This document shows, piece by piece, positions 14,301-26,300 of a stretch of 64,000 nucleotides of DNA. How positions within the stretch are numbered: the stretch's first letter is position 1; every line of letters begins with the position of its first letter. Where the stretch lies: assembly GCA_013397845.1 (NCBI GenBank), contig VZTG01002323.1, positions 740,155 to 804,154 of the forward strand, in the 5' to 3' direction. This DNA comes from Melanocharis versteri. Taxonomy: Eukaryota; Chordata; Aves; Passeriformes; Melanocharitidae. The notes beneath the pieces are model-generated. The model was not told where the DNA came from. It ran no database searches and saw only the letters and a list, made by a program, of their open reading frames with translations. A program made the position numbers and the translations under genes.

Positions 14301-17300
14301 ATGTGAAAGCACGAGTTTAATGATTGCATACTGAAATGAGAAATCCTGCTCCCATGGTACTGGATTTTGAGCCAAAAGTTTCTTAACAGGTTAAGAATCT
14401 TTAAGCAGTTCTGAGTCAAAAATGCTGTTAGCAAGTCCTGGTAACAGACTGGTACCAATTGACACAGCTCATCACCACTTATGTATAAAAGCCAGAGGAA
14501 AATAAAGGACAAACGCCAAAATTCCAACTTGCTCCAGTTCCAGTGTACACAGACCAAATGCCTGAAATCAACACTCGTCCTTCTGATATGCAGGAGTCCC
14601 ATGTGGGTGCTTTTCTTTTTTGATGCAAAATATAGACTGGTATATTGAGGATTCACTTTTGTATCTCCATCCAGTACAGTCAGCAGCAAGAGGTACTCAA
14701 ATATTAAAGAACCTTCTTCTGTTGCAATGGCAGCCGTGACTGTAGAACTCCAGATTAAGCAGCAGGATGGATATTCCCCTAAACAAAGTTACTCCTGAAT
14801 CTTCCCTGCAAATGTGACTCACATTTCCTGGAAGGACAAACTGAATACATAATGAAAAATGAATTCTAAGACAGAGAACTCTCTTGATGGGAGCTCCACA
14901 AACACTAAAATGCTGAAGTCAAAGTCCTTGTGAGTCCATGGCCCATTCCAGAGGGAAGTGAATGATGTTAAGGGAAGGCAAGCAGTGAAAACTCTACTAA
15001 ACCACATATAAAAATGGCACAAGATACAAGAGAATTCAGGACATTTCAGCAGCAGAACACTTCAAAGGACATAGAGAATACTGAGAATGTTTGTAAAGAA
15101 TCAGTCCTAGGCTGGACAAGGTCATAGTTTTGAGCATGGAAAAAAGTGATGGACAGCATAAGGAATGCAAAAGAGACTGATCTGCACTAAGGAAGCTCCT
15201 GTGACATTTACCAGCTAAGTAAGTATTACAAAGGAATAAAAAAAGGGTGAGAGAGAAACTATTACTTCTGTATTACTGTAATTCTACTGTATTACTGTAT
15301 TTCTAACTTCCTTTCCCTCGCTAATAAAAAAGGGTTTTCTGGAGATCCTCTTGTTTGTTACATACTTTCAAATCTATGCCCAAGCATGTGATAACAAAAA
15401 GGAAAATTAGCAACTGGTTTGGTAGGGACAACCCAATCAGCATGAACACAAAACCAGAACATGCTAATTGGCACCATTATTTTTTAATGTTAACTCCCCT
15501 AAGCTTGACTGGTGAATGTTTCCCCTACATTTGCTTTTAAACAACTCTATAAATCTTGGAGTACCATTGGTCCGTAGTTCTAGACGTCGGATAATAAAGG
15601 TTTTTTTAATTCTTAAAACTCTGGTTCAACTTTAAGGTACATTGGAATTATTCAGGAACATGATGTTAAAGAGATTTTGATCAAAGTTTAACATTTAAGA
15701 AATAATTGTTTTCAGGGGATTGGAATTATCCTTTTTCCTGTTAGAAAAGCACACTATGAAATGGGAGTGATGTACTTCAACCTACTTAGGTTTTATCAAA
15801 ATTACATATTTCTGCACTCAAAACATATAGAAGAAGTAAAAAGTATTAATGAAAAAAAATAAGAACTAGTTTCATTTGACTTCACTTCAGGACAGTGGGA
15901 TTCTGTTAAGAATACAAATTCAAGCTCAATTCTCCAAAGTTACCTCTGAAGTGTGAGAAAAGAATACAAATGCAAGTTATATTTTGAGACAGCTGCAGGC
16001 CTGCATTTATGGTTAAGTTCCCCCTTTGAAAATGATCCAATCTAAGAATTTTCTGCATAATGAAAAACAAATGGAACAATGAAACTTTTCAGCTGTGACA
16101 GGAGCAGCTTTTTGTGTGTCATAGAGATATAACAGGAATTAGAGTGAATAAGCTTTTATTTCAATATGACCGTTTCATCCACTTGCATAAAGACTACAAA
16201 TACTAGAATGTATTTTGTGTTAAATCTTCATGTTTCTGTTATTTGCTTCGTAAAAATGAACAATACAGCGTCAAATATATGACACAACGCATATAGAAGC
16301 ACAAACCTTAAAAACAGCCAATATAGTTCCACTAAAGAGAAAAATGTCTCACATTTTGGGCTCATCCACTCAATTACAGACATGCAGAGTAATGATCACT
16401 GTGCTTCTGCAGTCACACTCCTGCTTTTATTCACCAAAACAGTACTGGAGTGACTGGCCACTAGAGAACAAAGGCAGCACTTCCTCCACTTATGCTGCAT
16501 GGAATCAATATTATTTGTCTTTTTATATACAAATCAAATCAGTACCAAAAAAAAAAAAAAAAATCACTCAATAGCATAATAAGCTCCCTCTGACAGTGAA
16601 ATATGTGTTATAACAACCCAAGATAATTAACGTCATTTCACAAACATGCACTTTGAACCATACAGTCATTGCAGTGCATGACAACCACTGCAGTGAAAGA
16701 AGTTTCTGCAGAAGAGAAAATAGGTAAAATGACAATAGTGCTGCCTTTTTCTCCAAACAGAATATTTCAGGTGCTCAGGCAAGGGAAAGGAGGCTATCTC
16801 ATCAATCAGTTTCTAAAACACATAATACAACTAGTATTTATTTTAGATATTAATTGAATATCAATTTTTTGCTTCTTTCTGCAGTAGTTATAAAATAATC
16901 TGAAAACAGAAATTCTACTTTTACTTTCCTAGGATTTTTTTTCATCCAGCACATCAATAAACAAATCAATGTAGTTTTCCTTCAGAAAAATAAATAATTA
17001 TAGAAGTCTCCAAGGACTGAGCTCATCTTTGTATACTCCCTCCATCGCGGTTATTTAAAATTTTTTCTGCTTTATGCTTTCTCTTATGTTTATTTGATAC
17101 AACCTTGGGTCCCACTGCAGAAAAAGTGTGATATTCAACCTTTTTGGCTCACACACTCTCAAATCACTCTCAGAATGCCATGAGCTACATCTTTCTTTCA
17201 AATTCTCCCAATCATTCCAGTTCATTTTCTTCTCTACTTGCCCTGAGCTGCACTGAAATGGAATATGATTAGAAGACTATTTATTTCTCCTTTTTGCCTG

Positions 17301-20300
17301 CTTAGTGCTGCAGCTGCTGAAGTCATCCAATTCACCATGTATCAGGAAAATAAAATGCAATTCTGGGTTTAATTTTTGCAGTTTGTTGCTTACCTTTCAA
17401 CTCTTAACTGCCAGTCCACTGTCTTCCATTTTCAACCTTTAAGGAAATACCAAGTCCATGCTGGCTTGTGATTAAATTCAAGGTCAACAGGCCCAGCTGG
17501 CAGGTCCTGGACTGTGCTTTCCCCGTTTCATCTCTCACTCAAAGAATTTGCTGGGCACTGTCCTGCTCAAACATTTCTGGGTATCAGATACTGTTCCACT
17601 CCATCTCTTTTATGCTGTGTTTCTGTGAACATTCTTCCCTCTCCACTGCAAGGACACTGAGGGGCTGGAGCGTGTCCAGAGAAGGGAACGGAGCTGGGGA
17701 AGGGGCTGGAGCACAAGTCTGATGAGCAGCTGAGGGAGCTGGGGGGGGCTCAGCCTGGAGAAAAGGAGGCTCAGGGGGCACCTCCTCACTCTCTACAACT
17801 CCCTGACAGGAGGGGGCAGCCGGGGGGTCGGGCTCTGTCCCCAGGGAACAGGGACAGGACAAGGGGAAACAGCCTCAGGCTGTGCCAGGGGAGGTTTACA
17901 TTGAATGTTAGGGAAAACTTCTTCATGGAAAGGGCAGTCCAGCACAGGCTGCCCACAGCAGGAGTGGAGTCACCATCCCTGGAGGAATTTAAAAGCCATG
18001 AGGATGTGGCTTCTGGGGACATGGGTTACTGGTGGCTTTGGCAGCACTGGGGAACAGTTGGACTCAATGATCTTAGAGGTGTTTTCCAACCTAAACAATC
18101 CTGAGATAAAAGCCCTTTCACAGGAAAGTGTATTGCCCTTCCTTCACAGAGGAAGTGCAGAGCAAAACATCAGGTTTTAAAACATCATTTAAAGTAATAT
18201 AAAAAAAATATTATGAGCAAATATGTCAGCCAATACCAAAGAGCAAGACTGAAGATAGTCAAAGGAATAAAAAAATTGCAAGAAATGTTTATTGATTATA
18301 GTCTTAGGGTGTCCTATTCATATGCAAATGGTACCAGTCTTGTCTGATTAGCATATTAATCTTTAAACTTATTTGGTTTATAATGTAAAGTGTTCACTGC
18401 TCTGCAAACAAGGCGGATTTGCAAGAAGCCATTTAAATATTGATATCACTTTAGGAATCATAAAATCTCTGTTTCATTATCTTAAGAGTCAGGCATTGGT
18501 AATTATAGCAACAAAAGGCATGACTAATGGCATTTGCTGTACACTTCACAGGAAAGTGGAATCCATATGTACACAGAAAATAAGATGCTCTACAGTTGAG
18601 AAATATGACAAAATAATATTATTGCAATAATCAACTTGCTTCACAGACACTAAAGAAATTGCATCTAACTATCACCATCTAGAGGTAAAATGAAAATGTT
18701 TTTTTTTTAATTCTGATCTGAATTCTGTCTGTATGCCCATGAATATATTAGACAAGAAATTATTTTCTAATGGTAGGCTGACTGAGCAATGTCTGCCACA
18801 CAAAAAAGATGGGCTTCGAACTGCAGAGACCACAAATAGCAACCACCAGAAAGCAACCAGTTAACTAGAGAAAACAAGTTGTTAGGAAGACTTTTGCCAC
18901 CATGACCCTGGCTTTAAAAAGCTGCCCAATATTTAAATTGTCTGTTTAACAGACTAGGCTTCCTTAAGTGTGACTCTGTACAAAATAAATTAATTTCTCC
19001 ATATGTGACAGTGCCCTGCAATGTTCGTAACTAACCAGTCTGCCACTCAGCCATCAGAAGCTTTCTAAGAGAATAAGCCTCTGAACCTTCTGGATAACTG
19101 CAGCTGTTCTAATGCTCTTGCTAGAAGACATGGTTATGAGTGTCTAGGCCGAGCTCCTGTCACAGCCTGGATAATTTCATCCAGTGAAGTCCAAACAATC
19201 CTTATGATTTGTTGATTGGTAATAAAGACATCAATTGCTCATCTAATTAATTTTTCTACTCAGGTGTAAAATTAATTGTACTAGTAATCTGTCAGTGCTA
19301 ATGAATGGGAAGACAGGAGTCAAGATCTAAACCTGAAGCAAAACAAACTTGAGCAAGTACAAAGAGATAGGATGTGCTCTGAAAACATTTAGAATGAGCT
19401 TGCCATGCACAGAAGATAAGCACCATTTGGAAGGAAACATGTTTCATCATCATACCTAATATTTCCATTTTAGGACTAAATTAGTCATTATTAGCATAAC
19501 ATTCCAAAGGCAACTCGTGTTTAGTTATACCTTGACCTCCAAGTTTCTTGCACTGTGCTCTTTCAGCAAGGCACACTGATTTCAACAGTTCAGAAAATTC
19601 CTTGGAGAATTATGAAACGTATTTTATCCAAAACACTTAAACATGAACAAAAGGTATAACGGTATTTATTATTCCAAAATATCACTATCCAGGGATTTCC
19701 TTAGAAAGAAGTCACATCTTCATGCTTGGATTGATTTTTCTTCAATTTAATTAGCTCAGTTATTTTCTAGATCCACATAAACTTTCAGCATTCACCCCAA
19801 TTATACATTGTTATACAAAGGAGAAAACCACTGTCATGCACTTGTTTTGAAACTGCAAGGCAATAGTTTCAACAGATGCTCCAATTTGCATTTTGAGACA
19901 GTTAAAAATCTCTCAATTTCCTTCACGATTTGAAAGACTGCTATTGTATTCCCCTCTCAGTTGCCTTCCATGCAGGCTGAGAATTTCTAATATGCTCCTC
20001 CAGTGAAAAAGCTTTTTTTCTCCACCCATATTATTTGCAGTTGATATATTTCTTGGGAGAGGAGCAGAACTGCACACAGATAACCAGAGATTATACACAG
20101 CATAATAGCTTTTTCTATTTGTCTATCCCTTTTCTAATGATTTGTAACAACTTGGTTTTTAGACCTCCTTAAATCCTTTTTAAAATTATGTCAGATTAGC
20201 TACTTTAAAATCTCTAGTATGCAAGCCTGAAGCTATTTATCAGTCACTTTTCAGCTATTTCACCCTTGAATTCCTGGTGCACTGCATGTGGAGATTTATT

Positions 20301-23300
20301 CTTTATTTATTCAATAAGATCTGCTACTGGCATTTCATTTAAAACAGTCTGCTGTTCTCCACAAGGAATAATCCAGAATGAGAATAACCCATAACAACTC
20401 CATGGTGAACAGAGATTATAAAATAAGCATTTTTCTGTTACTATTTTATATTCTGAGAAAACAAGTGAAAAAATATGTTTAATTGAACTCAATAACTGTA
20501 CTGAAGTGCACATCCAATTCTAAATAGCTTTTCCCTTAGAATTTATACACCCTCTAATTGTTACAACATCCACAGTTGAATGATACAGATCCATGGCTCT
20601 GTTAATTTTTAAGACAGTAACAGATAGTGCTAAACCGGGGCCCTGAATTATCTGCTGCTCACAACTGTCCCCTCGAACTCAGCCATTCAAATTGAGCATA
20701 AAATTTGGCTACGTTTCCAGAGCTTGTTTTGAAGTCCTTAAGATTCATAACCAGTTAATTCTGCCAGTTAAACATTACTGCAAGAGTGCGGTGTAACTCT
20801 ACAAATACAGAGGTCTGATTGAAATTTCCACATCTAATAGGATTCATTATAAAATGCTGCTTGCTTTCAGAGTCCACAGTCTTATTTCTGAGCTTGTCCA
20901 GAATCCTTAATCCTTAACAGAAATTAAAGGAACTATTTGATAGTTGAAACTATGTGACAAGTATGCTGGTGCTGGAAACTTTTCCTGCTACATTTGCTGA
21001 AGAGCAACATCTGGGTTTTGCACTGATTTCAAACATCTGAAACAGAGGTTAACGTCACACAAAAAGAAATGCTTTGAAATGCCCTTCAAAACAGCATTAC
21101 AGATCTGCATTAAATTTAAAACCATGAAATTAAATTTTAAAAAGCAAGCACAATAACAGAACTCCTGCAGGAGTCTATTCTTATCCTGTCCAGGTCAGGC
21201 CCTCCTGATACGCAAATGAACGTGTCATTAATTTCCTTTCCTGGTTTGGAAACACAAGTGCAAAATTGGCATTGATTTCGAAGAGGCACAGCAACCCATA
21301 TTTATTTCTCCTAATTCTTATATTCTTCAGAAGCTTTTATAAGTCCATGAAAACAGATGACAGATACTGTAGAACTGATAGGTTCATAATTTTCCAAACT
21401 CCTTGAGATGCTCTGCAATTCTTTCCACCCTCTTTCAGCCATTTCCAAGGCAAGTGATAAGTACATAGTAGTTTATTTTCTGCTACGAAATACTTATTTA
21501 TAAGCAAAAAGGGACAGAAGCGGCACAAATATCTAAAGTGCATCAACAATAACCGTGACATAGCAAGTCTCCCCTGGCACAGTCCTGCTCTCCCCATCAA
21601 GTGAAGTGCTCCAGAGACACACAATTCCAAATCAGCAAAGGCTAACAAGGCGGCTCATCAGAGGAGGGGAGAGAAGGACAATCTCTTTAGCTTTCTAATA
21701 ATAGAAAATGCAGAAGAAATCAAGCCATGTCAGAAATACACTCACATGAACTGCCTTTGGAAAAGCAATGCCCAAGGCTCATGCCCTTTCGTAGCACCTT
21801 CATTTAGTAGCAACATCTCACCTTGATAGTATCGCATGTATGATCTGATTTTCAGTCGTGTTAGGCACCTGAGGGCTAATTTCCAATTAGCTTTAAGTAC
21901 AGTCATAAGTATTTAGCGTATTTAAAATCATGCTTAACCAAACCAAAATTTCAGACTTTGCCTGTTCCAGCTGGCACACTTTAGCCTTCTCCAAAGTTCA
22001 TTCGATGTCTTTTTTCTCAGAATTAACCAGCACAACCCAGAGTCAGTTTTTACATCTGTTCACTCAAGTTCTCCCAGAGAAATGTGAACTCCAAAAGGTG
22101 TTGGTAATAATCTCACTCACACCAACATTCTCCAATGTTGCTACTTTCCTTTACATTGATATACCACAAGTCATTTCTCATGTAGCTGATACAAAGAGTT
22201 ATACATGCATTTTAATTTTCTGCCACTGGAGAAATAAATGATAAGGCAGTAAAAATAATGTTTATTATGAATAAAAGGACTCTCAGAAATCAGCTCAATC
22301 ATTTATCCTAATTGCACTCCCAGTCTGGGTCTGTTCAGGACATACTGGTAGCCTGGTAAATATCCTCTTCCACAATTTCAACATTGAATCACATTCTCTG
22401 TAATCAGGAGCATGTATCTTGGCAGAGATTTAATAAGATAAATGCACAGTGCAGTTACTGGAGCTATTCTGAAGTTTTCTAAATTAATGCTTTCCTGGTC
22501 ACTATAAAATGTAAAATATATATTCAGCCAGCACATGACTGTATAATTGATCAGAGATAAGGCACTCACTTCAAATTTTTCATCACAGTTGTATAAGTCT
22601 ATTTGGGAAAATACTTCTCTTTCACATGCCCAGGGGCAGAAAATCAGTGACACTCCTGTTACTGAGATCAAAAACTGGCAGGAATGATATTCATGTATTC
22701 TCCATAGGGAAAGATCTCAACAGGTTCCATGATCAAAGTTTAACAAGAATTATAGCAGTTTTAGGTCACTTCTACAGGTAATTCCTGCTTGCCTTTTCTC
22801 TTAACTATTAAAAGATAAAGTTGAGCAAATGTACAACTGTTCACTGGAAAAATTCTATGATATCCTGTGCTGTTCTGTAACTGAAGACAAACTAGTCTGA
22901 CTAAATTCTAAGTCTGTTCTAGACAGCTATATTTAACTTTTCACATAAAAAAAAACTGTAAACTGATAGTGTGAAAAGATAATGAATAGAAAATATTCAG
23001 AAGACCTTGTACATTTTTCAAATATACCAATAAACAGAATTTTGCACACTATGAATGCCCAACATTATGAATTTATGCTGTAGACATAAAAAACCTAATA
23101 AAATTCTCAAAATTCTCTTTTTGTAGATTCAGAATTTTCAATCTTTTGGAAATATTTTGCTTCCTTTTTTCCTGTTCTCAAGAGGCTTAGCCTTCAATTA
23201 CAAGTTCTTTGTTTTCCATTAAAGACAAGCAACATCTAACCCTCTACTCACTTCAGCAGATTTTTGGGTAAAGTTCTGAACCTCTTACAAATTGGAAAGC

Positions 23301-26300
23301 TTAGTTTATCTCAACATTTTTCCTTTTGAATGTGCAGAACACCTGCAGTATACTTGAATTCTGCATACTTTGCAGGCTTTCACAATGCCACTTGTATAGT
23401 GATGTTCAGTCAAACTGCATGACAAACACTGAACACTTTAATAACCTAATTTGATACCAAGTTACAAGTAAAATTAAAAATACGTTAAATTCTTCAAAGA
23501 ATTCACAGAATGGGTAAGGAAGGGACCACAGTGGGCCATCTGGTCCACCCTCCCTGTTCAAGCAGGACGAAAAACAACACAGAGCAACTTAGGCAAGAAG
23601 CAGTAGAAAGCAGAGCTCTTCTAGTGGACATGGAAGTGCAACATCGTTGGAGTAATAGGTGGGGTGAGATATCGATGCTTTTAAGAATTTCTGTGTTGGC
23701 AGACTTGTGTCTGGGTTTGAGAATGTGTAGCCAGTGACAGCAGAGTGGAGAAATATGTGAAAGCCAGAAAGACAAAAATAATTACACTTGTCAACAAGTT
23801 AGGTTTTCACACACCTGTGCATCTCGATTTGATTGATTATTCAATGCTTTTGAACAAATTACTAACTGTTCCCATCCTGGTGGCTTTTCTTTCCATTACC
23901 TCAAGTCTTATTTTTCATTGTCTTTTACTGGCCGAAAGGTGGGTGTTTTCCTGTATTTTTCAACTACCTGCCAACACTTCATAAATGATTCAAAATTCTA
24001 CATAAAAACATCATTCAGAGTGAGAGGAATGTTAACAAGCTTCAGCAATCTTGTTCAGAACTAAGTACATGTGGCTGAAACAGGAGTGGAAAAATTTTGC
24101 AGCTGCTAACAATCCACAAATAAAGAAATACAAACAGCCTAGGACTGCACATTAGAGAGTGTTTGAAGTTCACCCTGCCATTCTCTCCATGGAGGGTGTC
24201 ACTGCTCTGAAACCAAGAATCCAGGAATCAAGGAACAGTATAAAATTTCAGTGCTTCAACTACAAGTCAGGCTGGAGCACAAACCCCTAAATTCAGACCT
24301 GCCTGAGGCAGAACACAATGTGAACACGTTCAATAACAGAGAGTGAAGAACTGTTTCATTATTCAAGATGTTTTCAAGTGAGCTACTACAGTAAACCACA
24401 TCTGTCTGTCTGTCAAGCAATGTTTCTGGTCAATGTTATCCCCAAAATTGAAGAAAAACATGTACATGCACAGTGAAGAAGGATTTACTGATTAATATGG
24501 AATTGTTGCACTCCTTGACCAATGCAGTCATCTTATTAGCATGCTTTTAAAGTATTAAACTACTAGAAGTCAACCCTCAAAATATGCTATTTGAATAATC
24601 AACACAATCCTATGGATGAATATATATGAAGCTGCTGCTGCTGCTCACTAGCTGATCTCTAATGAAATTATACGGAGAGGTTTAAATTATTAAAATGTGC
24701 TATTTCAGTCAGAAACTTTCACACAAAATCCCTGTTAAGCTGGCTCACTTACCTGATAAACATGGAATGCATTGGCAGCTTTTCCACGCAGAAAGACTGA
24801 GGGAATCCAAACATTAATAAGAGCACGATTTGATCTGAGAAGGAGAGAGAAAAACTTAAAATAGGGAATCATATTTATGTATAAGAATTGCAAAGCAACT
24901 ACATGCAATGATTTAGATAATGATCAAAGTGATCAACAAAGCAACATTTCAAATGAAGTAGCAGAAAAATTGGAGTTCTGCCTGAACTTTTTATACGTGC
25001 TGAACGTAAAAATGTTCCCTAAAATTAACCTAACTGAAACAATTCCTTCTGCAGGTTTTCCGGGTTTTGGGGTGTTTTTTCACAGCATGCATTTGACAAC
25101 ATTTGATTATACACATGAAGCAAAAATTATTCATCTCAACAAATTCAACACTTTGGGCCACAAACCTCAGCTAAAGTTCATTAAATAACAGAAGAGCACT
25201 GCACAATTATGCAGAAGCCATTTCCATCCACTCTTTGTCATCCAGCTCCAAATTCCTATGATTCAAACACATCAGCTACACTTTCACCCCCTCATCCACA
25301 AAAGCAAGATCTGTTAGTTTGACTACTAAAGGCAAAATTCCAAATCACAACACTGTAGAATTATCTGAGCTGGGTTGTTTGTGGGGGTTTTGGGGGTTTT
25401 TGTAAGCACTGATTAGGAGTTGTTCTGTAAAAATGAGAAAGTCCATCCCATGGTGAGCAGCAACCAGCACCCATCAAAGACAAAGCACCAAAACCAGTAA
25501 CTTATTGGTGCTTTGGCAGAATAGCAAGACCTAGGGCACTTAAAAAGCACTCCAAGGGAATCTTCCTAAATCTACACTCTTGAGTTCAGCATTATTAACT
25601 ACACTGGGGCATAGCCTGCGCAGCTCTCCACACTTTTTAACAATGGAACACCACAGCTAAGAATGCAGTTACTGGAAATAATATAGGAAAAGCAAATTAT
25701 TGAATCTGTTCACTTATTCTCCTTTCCAAGGGACAGCATGATGAGAAAAATCTGTGAGTTATGAAACTTACATTTCAAAATCTGACAAACTCTGATCTTC
25801 AGATGTTTGACTCAAATCTCCAGGAACCTATATTTACAAAACAGAAATAATTTCCACACAGTGGTTGTTATGTTCTCAATTAAGAAAGCATAGTATTATA
25901 AGGAAATTACAATTCAACATTCAATTTCATAAATGCCAATAAAAACTATTACTGACAAGCAATAAAAGAAAAACAAAATCTTGCAAGAGGTTTGTGAACA
26001 TATCACCCTTGTGAGTCCTTTATGTCAGAATTTTCTACAGTTTTGTAAAGAAACAAGTTGGGGTTTGTAAAAGCATGTAATTTTGAAAGATTTAGAAAAC
26101 CCAGGAAAGAGCATCATTATTAGGCCTTTATGAGCAAAGGATGCTAAAACAAAGTACTTTGTGTGTATAAGCAACTTATGGGAAAATACAAAGCACATAA
26201 AACCTACTGATCACTTTCTTTTACAACCAATATTCCATTAAGGGGAGGACACAAGAGCATTTTATTTTAGCTGTGCTCTTATAAAACATTATATAAGTAC

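Larger units (their letters stand above)
11347..24752 (-). other. SNX29 intron 18 (13.4 kb)
   Basis: The largest complete intron in the window. It contains an LTR-like segment (15357-15641), a CR1 copy (17652-18108), a CR1 tail in the opposite orientation (23503-23575), a (TG)8 tract, and a 17-A run at 16547-16563. The rest is AT-rich with no supported gene. ORFs of up to 143 codons show no known domain. Confidence 0.8.

Noticed and set aside
14484..14506. TATAAAAG followed by AATAAA, suggesting a second LTR
   Set aside because: The poly(A) signal begins only about 10 bases after the TATA box, too close for normal LTR architecture, and no edges or other signals are seen.
14258..14689. 143-codon minus-strand ORF in intron 18
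   Set aside because: The translation is rich in Leu, Phe, Trp and His with no known motif, and it does not join the SNX29 frame. I treat it as chance.
17468..18180. Cluster of short ORFs on both strands
   Set aside because: They overlap a CR1 LINE 3' region, which is non-coding.
23510..23775. Overlapping ORFs on both strands around 23.5-23.8 kb
   Set aside because: They begin in a CR1 tail fragment and continue into unique intron sequence, with no recognisable protein.
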